From: Enterobacter sp. Ag1
Lineage (GTDB): Bacteria; Pseudomonadota; Gammaproteobacteria; Enterobacterales; Enterobacteriaceae
NCBI GenBank assembly: GCA_000277545.1
Contig: AKXM01000046.1
Coordinates: forward strand, 62,001-126,000
Direction: 5' to 3'
Length of the DNA: 64,000 nt
Under the pieces are notes generated by a model. The model had not been told where the DNA came from and made no database searches. It worked only from the letters and a program-made list of their open reading frames with translations. This document shows, in pieces, positions 45,157 through 55,247 of the stretch (its first letter is position 1; the number at the start of each line of letters is the position of its first letter). The translations under genes and the position numbers were made by a program.

Positions 45157-46599
45157 ATGAATACCCCACTGAACAAGGCGCAATCCGCCTTAGAAACTCT
45201 GCAAACAGCGCGCGGCAACGCCTTTTATCCGCTCTATCATCTGGCCCCACCCGCAGGCTGGATGAACGATCCTAACGGCCTGATTTATCACAATGGCCTT
45301 TACCACGCCTTCTATCAGCACCACCCGTTCGATCAAAACTGGGGGCCAATGCATTGGGGGCATGCCACCAGCCGGGATATGGTTCGCTGGGAACATCAGC
45401 CCATTGCGCTGGCGCCGGGGGACGAATGGGATCGCGATGGCTGCTTCTCCGGCAGCGCGGTGGACGATAACGGCGTGCTCTCGCTGATTTACACCGGGCA
45501 TATCTGGCTGGAAGGTGCGGGCAATGACAGCGCTATACGCCAGGTGCAATGTCTCGCCACCAGCGAAGACGGGGTTCACTTTAAGAAACAAGGCGTCATT
45601 CTCACCCCACCGCCCGGCATCATGCATTTCCGCGATCCGAAGGTATGGCAACAGGAGGGCACCTGGTGGATGGTCATTGGCGCCCGGGACGAGCACGATC
45701 GAGGCAAAGTATTACTTTATCGAGGCAATTCACTTCGTGACTGGCAGTTAGATCGCATTCTCGCAGAAGCCAACGCGGATATGGGTTATATGTGGGAATG
45801 CCCGGATTTCTTTCCGCTCGGAAACAGCCAGATCCTGATGTTTTCCCCGCAGGGCATCAAGGCTAAAGGCCTGGCTTATCAGAACCTGTTCCAGAGCGGC
45901 TATTTGCGTGGGCGATGGCAACCGGGGAAAGGCTTCACCGTTTATCAGCCGTTTGAAGAGATGGATCACGGCCACGATTTTTACGCCCCGCAGTCCTTTG
46001 TCGCCGAAGATGGCCGCCGCATCGTGCTGGGATGGATGGACATGTGGGAATCTCCCATGCCTTCTAAACGCGAAGGCTGGGCGGGTTGCCTTACCGTGCC
46101 GCGCGAGCTGTGCGTGATGCCAAACGGCAAACTCTACCAAAATCCGGTTCACGAACTGGCAACGCTCCGCACCGGGGAGCAATTAGTGCTGCCCTGCGTG
46201 CTGGATACGCAAGAGCTGATGCTGCACCCGAATGCAGAAGCCGTGGAGTTAGAGATAGCCTGGGAAGCCGGGCAAAGCACGGCTGAACGCTACGGTATTC
46301 GCCTTGGACAGGGTTGTGAGCTGTTTGTCGATGCGTTGACGCAGCGTCTGGTGCTGTCACGCGGCTATCAGGACGCGCAGTTGGACGGCAATCGCAGCGT
46401 GCCGTTATCGGAAAAAGGCGACCTGCATCTGCGGATTTTTATCGATCGCTCTTCCATCGAAGTCTTTGTTAACCAAGGCGAATATTGTCTCAGCAGCCGC
46501 CTCTACCCGCAGCCAGGGGAACGTCAACTGGAACTGTTTGCCAGTCACGGGAAAGCCTTATGCCGGGGCGGCACGCTGTGGCAATTGAACGCGCTATAG
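45157..46599 (+). CDS. cscA: GH32 beta-fructofuranosidase (sucrose hydrolase)
   Basis: A 480-aa cytosolic invertase. The three catalytic motifs are present: nucleophile WMNDPNG (about residue 30), RDP in FRDPKVW, and acid/base ECP in WECPDFF. A C-terminal beta-sandwich includes RIFIDRSSIEVFVNQGEY. Because the partner is a proton symporter, the substrate is probably unphosphorylated sucrose, as in the csc system. A PTS gene nearby leaves sucrose-6-phosphate open. No fructokinase is encoded in the cluster. Its 3' end overlaps the repressor gene by 6 bp. Confidence 0.88.
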   Translation: MNTPLNKAQSALETLQTARGNAFYPLYHLAPPAGWMNDPNGLIYHNGLYHAFYQHHPFDQNWGPMHWGHATSRDMVRWEHQPIALAPGDEWDRDGCFSGSAVDDNGVLSLIYTGHIWLEGAGNDSAIRQVQCLATSEDGVHFKKQGVILTPPPGIMHFRDPKVWQQEGTWWMVIGARDEHDRGKVLLYRGNSLRDWQLDRILAEANADMGYMWECPDFFPLGNSQILMFSPQGIKAKGLAYQNLFQSGYLRGRWQPGKGFTVYQPFEEMDHGHDFYAPQSFVAEDGRRIVLGWMDMWESPMPSKREGWAGCLTVPRELCVMPNGKLYQNPVHELATLRTGEQLVLPCVLDTQELMLHPNAEAVELEIAWEAGQSTAERYGIRLGQGCELFVDALTQRLVLSRGYQDAQLDGNRSVPLSEKGDLHLRIFIDRSSIEVFVNQGEYCLSSRLYPQPGERQLELFASHGKALCRGGTLWQLNAL

Positions 46600-47589
46600 C
46601 GAAACGCGCTTGACCAGCGGGCAAGGCAGCCGCTGGATGCCGCTGCGGGTCAACCCGTCAATTAAATGCAATGCCGCCTGGCGACCAATCGCGTCATGCG
46701 GCAACTGAACCGTCGTCAGCGGCGGAAGGAACAAATCACCGATCCCTATCTGATTATCGAATCCAAGCACAGCCACCTGCTCAGGAATTGCCACGCCCTG
46801 CGCCAACAGCGTCTGCCAGGCCACAAAAGCGATGCGGTCATTACCGCACACCAGCACATCGAAATCCGCTTTTCCCTGCTGGCAATGTGCCAGAACAAGC
46901 CCAGCCAATTCAGGATAATGGCTATCGCCCCACTGCATGTGATACTGCATCACAGTCTCAACGTCGAGCCCGGCTTCGCGCCAGGCCTGCTCGAATCCAT
47001 CCTGACGAGAACGGCTGGCAAGCGCTTCTTCGGGCAGCCACAGGCAAAGCGGACGGCGGTATCCCCGCTCAATCAGATGGCGAGTGGCCTGGTACTGCCC
47101 GTTAAAATCATCCGGAATGTAACTCGGTAAATCAGCATCATCACTAATACAGTTGGCCAGCACCACCCGGTGGTTTTTTAGTACCGCAGGGAGCTCAACG
47201 TGCCGCAGCCCCATCGAGGTAAAAATGATGCCGTCCGGCCGCTGAGCCAGGAGTTGATTCACTGCCCGCTCGGCGTCGTCAGCAGAAAGAATATTAATGA
47301 GAAAACTGTTCCAGCCTCGCTCACGTGCAGTCTGCTCAATGGCCAACAGTATTTCTACAGAATAGGGCGTGGTGGCGGTGTCCAGCGCCAGAATACCGAT
47401 TGTCGATGCTTTAACGCCTTTGCTTCGAATCTTCCTGGCGGAATAGTCCGGCACATAATTCAGCTCATCAATGGCCCGCTGTACCCGCTCCCGGGTCGCC
47501 GGGCTAACGTGTTCAGCCTGATTAATGACCCTGGAAACGGTCATCAGCGACACGCCCGCCAGGGTTGCAACATCTTTCAGAGAAGCCAT
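46594..47589 (-). CDS. cscR: LacI-family repressor of the sucrose cluster
   Basis: A 331-aa LacI/GalR repressor. The HTH and hinge are at the N-terminus (MASLKDVATLAGVSLMTVSRVIN), and the periplasmic-binding-like effector domain follows. ATG 47589 is preferred; an in-frame TTG six bases upstream is the alternative. It is convergent with the invertase gene and 43 bp downstream of the PTS gene on the same strand. GTTAACGTTAAC operators before the permease gene are its likely targets. Confidence 0.85.
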   Translation of the reverse strand: MASLKDVATLAGVSLMTVSRVINQAEHVSPATRERVQRAIDELNYVPDYSARKIRSKGVKASTIGILALDTATTPYSVEILLAIEQTARERGWNSFLINILSADDAERAVNQLLAQRPDGIIFTSMGLRHVELPAVLKNHRVVLANCISDDADLPSYIPDDFNGQYQATRHLIERGYRRPLCLWLPEEALASRSRQDGFEQAWREAGLDVETVMQYHMQWGDSHYPELAGLVLAHCQQGKADFDVLVCGNDRIAFVAWQTLLAQGVAIPEQVAVLGFDNQIGIGDLFLPPLTTVQLPHDAIGRQAALHLIDGLTRSGIQRLPCPLVKRVSL

Positions 47590-47632
47590 ATCCAATCATT
47601 CAGCACGAGAGAAAAACCGATAGTAGCGGTTT

Positions 47633-49033
47633 TTACACGCTTTTACTCGACGAGAATGCGTTTGTCTCTTTCTCACGCACCAGCACGGTGGTCAGCGCGA
47701 AAGAAAGTCCCAGCGCCAGCGCCACGCCCAGCAGGGCAAAGATAAAGTACGGCCCAATATAAGCGGGCAGACTAAAAATGCTCGACAGAATATAGCCGTA
47801 CAGCCGCACGCCGAAGAACGCGATGAAGGCCGACGCAATCGAACTGGCAACCGTGGCGGCAATAAACGCTTTCTTGTAGCGGGTTAACACGCCAAACAGC
47901 GCCGGTTCGGTAATCCCCAGCAGCGCGGAGATCCCGGCAGAGAGCACCACCGAACGATCCGCCTTCGACTTGCTCTGCCGCCAGATGGCAAACGTCGCCC
48001 CGGCGATAGCCATGTTGGCCATAAACATCATCGGCATCAGCATGTCATAGCCGCGATCGGTAAAGTTCTGCAGCGCAATCGGCGTCATGGCGTGGTGCAT
48101 TCCGGTCAGAATCGCTATCGGGCGAATTGCGCCCACCACCAGCCCGGCGAAGCTCGCGGAAATCCCGAACAGCCCTTCAATAAACCAGGCCAGCCCTTTC
48201 CCTAGATAAATCCCCAGCGGGCCGATCACCACCAGCGCCACCAGCGCGGAGATGAATAACGTCAGTGTCGGGGTGAACACCGTTTTCAGCACGTCAGGCA
48301 TAATGCTGTCCACCCAGCGGTGGATGTAGCTCAGCGCCAGCACCGAGAAAATAACCGGGATCACGCTGGAGGCGTAGTTAAACACCGAAACCGGGATCGC
48401 ATTCAGAAAATAGAAAGCATCCACCGCGCCCGCCTGATGCGCGGCCAGCGCTTTCGCCGCCTCAATCAGCGACGGATACATGAAGCAGGCCGCCACCGCC
48501 GCCGCGAGGTATTCGTTAGTTTTAAACATTCTTGCCGCGGAGATCGCGAGGAAAAACGGCAGGAAATAAAACACGCCGCTGGCGATGAGATCGATAACGA
48601 TCACCGTATCGCTTTTGGCCGAAATCAGCTTGAGCGCCACCAGCCCGGCCAGCAGGCCTTTGATCATCCCCGCCCCGGCTATTGCCGGGACAATCGGGCC
48701 AAAAACGCCGGAAACCGTGTCCATAAACAGCGACACCAGGCTCTTACGCTCTTTCTTGCCAGTAGAAGCGGCAGGAGCCTCTTTTGCGCCGCCAAGCAGC
48801 GCAGTCAGTTGCTCATACCAGCTGTTCACCTGCGGGCCGATGATTATCTGAAACTGATCGCTTTGTGTCTGCGCGCCCAGCACGCCGGGCAGCTTTTTGA
48901 TCTCCGCCTGGTTCACTTTATTATCATCAATTAAATCGAAACGCAGACGCGTCATGCAGTGCCAGACTTTATTAATATTATCCGTCCCGCCGACCAGACG
49001 AATAATAGAAGCAATGACGTCACGACTCTCCAT
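47633..49033 (-). CDS. PTS EIIBC component, beta-glucoside/sucrose type
   Basis: A 466-aa inner-membrane PTS transporter. The N-terminal EIIB domain has the phosphorylated Cys26 in WHCMTRLRF, and the EIIC domain (residues about 95-455) has around ten helices with GITEPALFG. There is no EIIA domain, so it presumably draws phosphate from EIIA-Glc (Crr). It is upstream of the LacI gene on the same strand. The sugar may be sucrose, trehalose or a beta-glucoside. Confidence 0.85.
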   Translation of the reverse strand: MESRDVIASIIRLVGGTDNINKVWHCMTRLRFDLIDDNKVNQAEIKKLPGVLGAQTQSDQFQIIIGPQVNSWYEQLTALLGGAKEAPAASTGKKERKSLVSLFMDTVSGVFGPIVPAIAGAGMIKGLLAGLVALKLISAKSDTVIVIDLIASGVFYFLPFFLAISAARMFKTNEYLAAAVAACFMYPSLIEAAKALAAHQAGAVDAFYFLNAIPVSVFNYASSVIPVIFSVLALSYIHRWVDSIMPDVLKTVFTPTLTLFISALVALVVIGPLGIYLGKGLAWFIEGLFGISASFAGLVVGAIRPIAILTGMHHAMTPIALQNFTDRGYDMLMPMMFMANMAIAGATFAIWRQSKSKADRSVVLSAGISALLGITEPALFGVLTRYKKAFIAATVASSIASAFIAFFGVRLYGYILSSIFSLPAYIGPYFIFALLGVALALGLSFALTTVLVREKETNAFSSSKSV

Positions 49034-49312
49034 GAATAACTCCCCGGTGTTGGTTTATTGTTATGTGTTGCTGCGCCGATGGTAGAGAATCGAAAAATCA
49101 AAAACAAACCAATGAAACATGACAATCGTCACAAATAGCTAAAACAAAAGAAAAACAACAGCAATTGGTACGGTTTTATGGCCTTTAAAAGTGAAATAAC
49201 TGACCAATAAAAAAGAGTCAAAAAAGCGTTTACCCGAAGAGAAAAATAGGGTGATAGTAATAGCAGAACTTAATTCACTGTGTTTATCTCAGCCTGACGG
49301 TGGAGCTTTCTC

Positions 49313-50512
49313 GTGCTACCCACAATTATCGAAAATATTGAATGTTTTATTACTAAACCGGACCGGCACAACCTGGTCACGGTCCGCGTCACCACTCACA
49401 AAGGCGTCACCGGCCTCGGCTGCGCCACCTTCCAGCAGCGGCCGCTGGCGGTAAAAACCCTGGTCGATGAATACCTCAAGCCGCTGTTAATTGGCCGCGA
49501 CGCCAACCACATTGAAGACCTGTGGCAGATGATGACCGTCAACGCCTACTGGCGAAACGGCCCGGTCATGAACAACGCCATCGCCGGCGTGGATATGGCG
49601 CTGTGGGACATCAAAGGCCAGCTGGCGAATATGCCGCTTTACCAGCTTTTGGGCGGCAAATCGAAGGATGCCATCGCCGTTTACAGCCACGCCGCCAGTG
49701 AAACGCTTGCAGGGCTTTATCAGGAAGTGGATAAGCTGCTGGCGCAAGGATACCGCTACATTCGCTGCCAGCTGGGGTTCTATGGCGGCACGCCTCAGAG
49801 TATGCACCAGACCAAAGATCCCACGCCCGGCGCGTATTACGACCAGGACGAATACATGGCTAACACGGTGGAAATGTTCCGCGCATTGCGTGAGAAATAC
49901 GGCCACCGCTTCCATATCCTGCACGACGTTCACGAGCGGTTATTCCCCCAGCAGGCCATTCAACTGGCGAAAGCGCTGGAGCCTTACCAGCCGTGGTTTA
50001 TCGAAGATATTCTGCCGCCGCAGCAAAGCGCGTGGCTGGAACAGGTGCGCCAGCACTCCTCCGTGCCGCTGGCGATGGGCGAACTGTTCAACAACCCGGC
50101 GGAATGGCATGACCTGATCGTGAACCGCCGCATCGATTTTATTCGCTGCCACGTTTCGCAGATCGGCGGGATCACCCCGGCGCTAAAACTGGCGGTGCTC
50201 TGCCAGGCCTTTGGCGTGCGCCTCGCCTGGCACGGGCCACCGGACATGACGCCGATTGCGGTTGCGGTGAATACGCACCTGAACATTCACCTGCATAACG
50301 CGGCGATTCAGGAGTTTATTCCCGTCAAAGAGAACACCGCCGCCGTCTTCCCCGGCTCCCCGGCTGCGGAAAAAGGCTATATGTATCCGCTGGAAAAATC
50401 GGGCATTGGCGTGGGGTTTGACCAGCAGCAGGCTGAACGCTTCCCGGTGGAATATCGCCCGCACGAATGGACGCAAAGCCGCCTGCCCAACGGCGCGATC
50501 CACACGCCTTAA
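49313..50512 (+). CDS. ManD/RspA-type sugar-acid dehydratase (enolase superfamily)
   Basis: A 399-aa enolase-superfamily enzyme of the mannonate dehydratase subgroup. The expected residues can be placed with a constant -5 offset from characterised ManD: metal ligands D205, E231 and E257, and catalytic H207 (HDVHERL) and H307 (WHGPPDM). It should dehydrate D-mannonate or D-gluconate to 2-keto-3-deoxygluconate, or be a low-activity RspA. E. coli rspA is paired with rspB; here the neighbour is a GntR regulator gene, convergent and overlapping by 4 bp. Confidence 0.85.
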   Translation: MLPTIIENIECFITKPDRHNLVTVRVTTHKGVTGLGCATFQQRPLAVKTLVDEYLKPLLIGRDANHIEDLWQMMTVNAYWRNGPVMNNAIAGVDMALWDIKGQLANMPLYQLLGGKSKDAIAVYSHAASETLAGLYQEVDKLLAQGYRYIRCQLGFYGGTPQSMHQTKDPTPGAYYDQDEYMANTVEMFRALREKYGHRFHILHDVHERLFPQQAIQLAKALEPYQPWFIEDILPPQQSAWLEQVRQHSSVPLAMGELFNNPAEWHDLIVNRRIDFIRCHVSQIGGITPALKLAVLCQAFGVRLAWHGPPDMTPIAVAVNTHLNIHLHNAAIQEFIPVKENTAAVFPGSPAAEKGYMYPLEKSGIGVGFDQQQAERFPVEYRPHEWTQSRLPNGAIHTP

Positions 50513-51222
50513 GACGTTTTACGGCGGGCGAGATTAGCGTGGTTGAAGGGGATAACGTAGGTGCAGGAATAGTTGATATCGACGATATCACTGATCTCAA
50601 ACACCCGTCCCCCTTCCAGAATGCCGCGATTACTGATTTGCATCGCGGGCTGGCCCTTCTTGCATTCGAGCAGTTGGGCCTGTTCTTTATTGACCGCAAC
50701 GGCCTGGTAGCGGGTCAGTAAATGCGAAATACGAAACCCCTTGCTCAGGACATATTGCTGCAAAGAGCTTTCTATCGCCTTCTGGTTGAGGTCGGGGAAA
50801 TCTTTAGCCGGCAGGCGCGACGTTTCAATCTGTACTTTCTGGCCATCCACCAGGCGCAGGCGGCAAAACTGCCAGATAAACTCCCCGGCGCCGAGGCCAA
50901 AAACCTGCTGTTCGTCGCGGTCGGGCAGCTTTTTATGCAGGCTAATCAGCCGAAACGTAATGCGGTCGAAAGACTTTTCGGTAATCGAGTTATACACCAG
51001 CGGACTGCTGCGGGCCTGCTCGTTAATCCAGATCCCGGACCCTTGAATAATGGAAACCACGCCAATGCTGACCAGTTTTTCCAGCGCCTGTCGAATGGTA
51101 AAGCGTGAAACCCCATATTCTTCGGCCAGCTGCCGCTCAGGCGGCAATTTGCGCGGGCCAGGTTCGCTGTGCTGATAAATTTTGCTCAGTAAATCCTGGG
51201 TCACAAAGTCTTTCTTTTTCAT
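50509..51222 (-). CDS. GntR/HutC-family transcriptional regulator
   Basis: A 237-aa regulator. The N-terminal winged HTH is [25 protein letters not shown] (about residues 26-50) and a UTRA ligand-binding domain occupies residues 85-235. It overlaps the dehydratase gene tail to tail. It probably controls the dehydratase or the PTS gene; the divergent region 49034-49312 is the likeliest target, although no operator is obvious. Confidence 0.87.
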   Translation of the reverse strand: MKKKDFVTQDLLSKIYQHSEPGPRKLPPERQLAEEYGVSRFTIRQALEKLVSIGVVSIIQGSGIWINEQARSSPLVYNSITEKSFDRITFRLISLHKKLPDRDEQQVFGLGAGEFIWQFCRLRLVDGQKVQIETSRLPAKDFPDLNQKAIESSLQQYVLSKGFRISHLLTRYQAVAVNKEQAQLLECKKGQPAMQISNRGILEGGRVFEISDIVDINYSCTYVIPFNHANLARRKTS

Positions 51223-51329
51223 CGAGGGCTCCTAACCTTTGCGCTGAAACATAACATTCCTGTGCCCGGTGAACTATGCTGGCAGGTAAATTATCCCTGA
51301 CATTTACCCCCTTACGCCGGAACCCACTT

Positions 51330-52889
51330 ATGACAAGCCAAAAAAGGGTCACCCTCGTCAATGGCGTACTGATCGTGGCAGTGCTGCTGCCCATCTTGCT
51401 TAGCATTTATCTGGCCCATAACAAAGCCGAGAAAAACTTCCATAACGAGCTTGAAAATTACGCCGATCGTGGAATGGTCCGCAGCGACAAAGTTATTAGC
51501 CAGGCCAACATGGCGCTCAGGCAAATCAACGCTTTTCGCGGCCAGCACTGCTCTGCCAGCCACCTGGATGCCATGCGCCGCGTCGCTTTTGATTATCTCT
51601 ACATCCAGGAAGTCGTCTATCTCGTCGGCGACCGGGCCGTATGCTCTTCCCTTGAAGCAGCACACCATGGCATTAAGCTTGGCCCACCCGATACGCAAAG
51701 CACACGGGGCTTCTTCGCCTGGTACACCGACGTCACCGATCTGGGTTTTCAGCGCCCAATGATATACATCGGTAACCAGGATCATGTGGTGGTTATCGAT
51801 CCGCAGGCCTTCATTGACGTCATTCCTCTTGGCAATACGCCGGTCAACGTTGCCCTGGTTGGCCTGGCGCGTAATCGACTGATTGCCAGTAACACCGGGT
51901 TGCCCAACAACAGCTGGGAAAGTCAGGTAGCAAAGGGCGTGACAACTTACTCCGACGGGAAAAACGACTATGTCATTCTCCGCTCTCCGGCGTCCGGGTT
52001 GGCCCTGATAACCTGGGCGTCCAGTGCTCCGCTGCAAACGGCCTGGTATAAGCAACTGGTCATCTGGCTGCCAATAGGTATTCTCGTTAGCCTTAGCGCA
52101 GGCTGGTTCATCACTCGCCTGCTGCGCCGTCTTGAATCCCCGCAGGCGCGTATTCAGGACGCCATCAGAGGCCGGGAATTTAGCCTCGAATATCAGCCCA
52201 TCGTTGATTTAAAAACCGGTGAAGGCGTAGGTGCAGAAGCGCTGCTTCGCTGGCGCTTACCGGACGGGAGTTTCATCAGCCCGGACATCTTCATTCCCAT
52301 TGCCGAGCAGACCGGGCTTATTTCGCAGATCACCGAGCTGGTGATTAAAAAGACTTTCGCCGATCTCGGTGACTGGCTGCACGCCCACCCCCGGCACCAT
52401 ATTTCAATCAATCTCTCCCCGAGCGACGTGCTTAACGACAGGGTGCTGCTGGCCATCAGGCCGCTGCTGCTGAAGTATCAGGTCAAAGCGGAACAAATAG
52501 CGCTGGAGATTACCGAGCGAGGCTTTGCCGACCCTAAGGTGAGCGCCCCGATTGTGGCGAAATACCGCGAAGCGGGTCATCCTATCTATCTGGATGACTT
52601 TGGCACCGGCTATTCCAGCCTCAGCTACCTGCAGGATCTCGACGTCGATATCCTGAAAATAGACAAATCGTTCGTTGACGCGCTGGAGTACAAAAACGTC
52701 ACGCCGTACATCATTGAAATGGCGAAAACGCTTCATCTGGCAACGCTCGCCGAAGGGATTGAAACGGCGGCGCAGGCGGCGTGGCTGCGGGAACACGGGG
52801 TCGCCTGGGGGCAGGGCTGGCTTTACAGCAAAGCCCTGCCGAAACAGGCTTTTATCGACTGGATTGCCCGCAACCGGATTGTGAACTGA
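51330..52889 (+). CDS. CSS-motif cyclic-di-GMP phosphodiesterase
   Basis: A 519-aa inner-membrane enzyme of the PdeC-like group. Two membrane helices (about residues 10-30 and 230-255) flank a periplasmic CSS-motif domain with CSASHL and VCSSLE cysteines, whose disulfide state controls such enzymes. The EAL domain is complete: EALLRW, EITERGF, DDFGTGYSS, KIDKSF and AEGIET. So it should hydrolyse c-di-GMP. An upstream in-frame ATG (51276) would give 537 aa. It ends directly against the XRE gene on the other strand. Confidence 0.9.
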   Translation: MTSQKRVTLVNGVLIVAVLLPILLSIYLAHNKAEKNFHNELENYADRGMVRSDKVISQANMALRQINAFRGQHCSASHLDAMRRVAFDYLYIQEVVYLVGDRAVCSSLEAAHHGIKLGPPDTQSTRGFFAWYTDVTDLGFQRPMIYIGNQDHVVVIDPQAFIDVIPLGNTPVNVALVGLARNRLIASNTGLPNNSWESQVAKGVTTYSDGKNDYVILRSPASGLALITWASSAPLQTAWYKQLVIWLPIGILVSLSAGWFITRLLRRLESPQARIQDAIRGREFSLEYQPIVDLKTGEGVGAEALLRWRLPDGSFISPDIFIPIAEQTGLISQITELVIKKTFADLGDWLHAHPRHHISINLSPSDVLNDRVLLAIRPLLLKYQVKAEQIALEITERGFADPKVSAPIVAKYREAGHPIYLDDFGTGYSSLSYLQDLDVDILKIDKSFVDALEYKNVTPYIIEMAKTLHLATLAEGIETAAQAAWLREHGVAWGQGWLYSKALPKQAFIDWIARNRIVN

Positions 52890-53360
52890 TCACTTCCGCA
52901 ACAGCTGCTGGAGGCGCTGCTGCTGGCGTTTCTCCAGCCAGCCCTTCAGCAGGAACAGGCGGAGGCCGCCCATCACCAGCAGCGCGCCCCAAATCAGCGT
53001 TGCCCACTGGAACCAATAGTGGCCCGGCGAAGTCAGCCAGTTAATAACGGCCAGCCCGGTACACACAATCGCCCACACCAGCACCGAACGGTAGAAGCGA
53101 TACTCGCGGGCCACGCGGCGCTTAGCTTCAAGAATGCGCGTATTGAGCGCATCCTCTGGCTCACCGTCCGGCTCATTGTCGTCGTATAAATCCGTCACCT
53201 TGAGATCGAACGCCGCCGCAATCGCGCTCATGGTTTCCAGGCTTGCCTGCCCGCCATTTTCAATACGCTGAATAGTTCTGACGCTCAGGGAAGAGAGTTC
53301 GGCCAGCTGCTCCTGGGACCAGGCGCGGGACAAACGCAACGCTTTAATGTTGTTACTCAT
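52890..53360 (-). CDS. XRE-family regulator with two membrane helices
   Basis: A 156-aa protein. The N-terminal HTH_3 domain is IKALRLSRAWSQEQLAELSSLS (about residues 5-26), followed by an acidic linker and a basic segment. Two transmembrane helices (about 92-110 and 118-138) form a 2TM domain. Such proteins are membrane-tethered DNA-binding regulators; signal and targets are unknown. Confidence 0.83.
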   Translation of the reverse strand: MSNNIKALRLSRAWSQEQLAELSSLSVRTIQRIENGGQASLETMSAIAAAFDLKVTDLYDDNEPDGEPEDALNTRILEAKRRVAREYRFYRSVLVWAIVCTGLAVINWLTSPGHYWFQWATLIWGALLVMGGLRLFLLKGWLEKRQQQRLQQLLRK

Positions 53361-53464
53361 GGCTGGAGATCCTCAAATGATTTAACCCGCCCTGACTATG
53401 GCTCAGCCCGCGCCACTTCAACACGACAGCGACACGACATCAACCCGACAGCAACCTGACAGCC

Positions 53465-54223
53465 CTAATGCGCCGCTTTTCGCCGGGCAAAAGCAAAGCA
53501 GATAATCGGCAGAGGCAAAGTGAACAGCAGCAGCAGCCATACTAAAGTATAAACCGCATCCACGCCGTCGTTTTGCAGATTGGTATACAGCTTGACGGGG
53601 ATCCCCTGAGGGAAATAGGCAAAAATCATCACGATGCCAAATTCACCGATGGCCCGAACCCAAGCCACGGCAAGCGCCGACGCAAGTCCCGGCGCGGACA
53701 TCGGCAAAGCAAGGCGCAGGAAGCGCTGCCAGGGTGAGGCCCCGAGCGTGCGCCCGGCTTCAAGAATCTCTTTCGGCACCGCGGCAAACGCGGAACGGGC
53801 GGCGGTAATAAAGTAAGGCAGCGCGCCGTAAACCTGAGCCAGCACGAAAGCCCCGGGGTTATTCACCAGCGTCAGCCCGAAGCGGGACAGCCACTCCCCC
53901 GCCAGGCTATACGGCCCCCAGGCGGAAATCAGCAAAATCCCCATCGCCAGCGGCGGCGTAAGTAGGGGAAGCAACACCAGTGCCTCAACCAGCAGTCGAC
54001 GCCGGCCTTTGGCCCAGGCCAGCCACCATGCCACCGGCAGCCCCAGCGCGACAACAATCATCAGCGCCAGGCCGCCCAGCCCAAGGGAAACGGCAATCGC
54101 GCTACCGTCTCCCCAGGCCAAATGAAACCCGTGCCACGGCGTGACGCCCAGCAAAGTCGCAAACGGAATCGCCAGCAGAAGCAGTGCCGGGAGCGACAGC
54201 CACATTGCCGGGCTACGCATCAT
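53465..54223 (-). CDS. ModB-like ABC transporter permease
   Basis: A 252-aa inner-membrane permease with six helices. The EAA loop reads EAGRTLGASPWQRFLRLALP (about residues 165-184), typical of molybdate/sulfate-type permeases. Its start overlaps the binding-protein stop in an ATGA junction. No ATPase gene follows; the next 100 bp are non-coding and then comes the XRE gene. Confidence 0.88.
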   Translation of the reverse strand: MMRSPAMWLSLPALLLLAIPFATLLGVTPWHGFHLAWGDGSAIAVSLGLGGLALMIVVALGLPVAWWLAWAKGRRRLLVEALVLLPLLTPPLAMGILLISAWGPYSLAGEWLSRFGLTLVNNPGAFVLAQVYGALPYFITAARSAFAAVPKEILEAGRTLGASPWQRFLRLALPMSAPGLASALAVAWVRAIGEFGIVMIFAYFPQGIPVKLYTNLQNDGVDAVYTLVWLLLLFTLPLPIICFAFARRKAAH

Positions 54224-55152
54224 TGCGCGTAAATCGCCTGGCCTTTAGGTGCCGCATAGCCATTCGCTTTAAACAGCTTCTGGCCTTCGGCGCTACGCAT
54301 AAAGTCGATAAACTTCTGCCCCTGCGGCACGCCGTTCGGGGCGTTTTTCAGCACGGCAGCGTAATAGACCAGCGGCTGGGTATGCAGCACCTGATCTTTC
54401 CCGGCGCTGTCCTTGATGGTGAAGCTCACGGTGTCGTACCACTGTTTGGCTTCATCAGGGTTGCTGAGGTTGATCTCATCCGGCAGCGCGATGTACGGCA
54501 GTTTGGCGGAAATCACTTCGCTTTCGTACCCAGCGGCGGCGTCAACCTGCCCGCTCTCCAGCCGCGTCAGCAGGCCGCCTTCCAGGCTGACCTGGGCAGG
54601 GTTTTGTACTTCCCCCATCACCTGCTTCGCCACGCCCGGCTGCTGGTAATATTTTTCCGCCAGCAGCAGCGTAAAGACAATATTCTGCCCTTTAGGATCG
54701 TTATACGGATCGGTACGGCCAAACTTCAGCCCCGGCGTCGCCAGCACTTTCAGCCAGCTGGCGTCTTTTCCGTTCGCGGCGGCAAACTGCGGCGCGTATT
54801 TTCCTTTCGGGCTATAGGCGATAACCATGCTGGTGCTGGCCACCGGCACGGCATCGTCAATCAGCCCGGCATCTTTCAGGATTTGCATAGGGCCAGGGGT
54901 GATGGAGACAAACACATCGGCGGTAATTTTCTTGCTGGCGAGCAGCCGCGCCATTCCGTAAGCGCCTTGCCCCTGCCCCTGGTAATCACCGTGGTTTTCT
55001 TTCGCGAAGGCCGGACCGAGGGACTGGTCCATGACCTTGCCCATCGAACCTGCATAGGTGACGCGAATATCGGCAGAAGCCAGCGCCGAAGCGCTGAAAA
55101 GAAGTGAGCAAAGCGCCAGGGCGCCCGCGCTGCGTGCTGAAGTCAAAGCCAT
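54220..55152 (-). CDS. ModA/WtpA-like ABC transporter binding protein
   Basis: A 310-aa periplasmic protein with a signal peptide (residues 1-25, ALASA). The solute-binding fold begins IRVTYAGSMGKVMDQSLGPAF, as in the oxyanion-binding ModA/WtpA group, with the second-lobe GRTDPYNDPKG. Tungstate or molybdate is a plausible ligand. It is divergent from nothing obvious and heads a two-gene unit with the permease. Confidence 0.83.
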   Translation of the reverse strand: MALTSARSAGALALCSLLFSASALASADIRVTYAGSMGKVMDQSLGPAFAKENHGDYQGQGQGAYGMARLLASKKITADVFVSITPGPMQILKDAGLIDDAVPVASTSMVIAYSPKGKYAPQFAAANGKDASWLKVLATPGLKFGRTDPYNDPKGQNIVFTLLLAEKYYQQPGVAKQVMGEVQNPAQVSLEGGLLTRLESGQVDAAAGYESEVISAKLPYIALPDEINLSNPDEAKQWYDTVSFTIKDSAGKDQVLHTQPLVYYAAVLKNAPNGVPQGQKFIDFMRSAEGQKLFKANGYAAPKGQAIYAQ

Positions 55153-55247
55153 AGCATCCTCGTTATATATAAAAATACACAGCGATTATCCGCGCCGCTT
55201 CGCCGCTAAACAACGAGTTTGTATGATGAATTTATCTGCGGTTGAAG

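Noticed and set aside
47565-49033. The EIIBC gene as classical scrA
   Set aside because: The first 80 residues differ clearly from ScrA as I remember it; only the general beta-glucoside/sucrose EIIBC architecture is supported.
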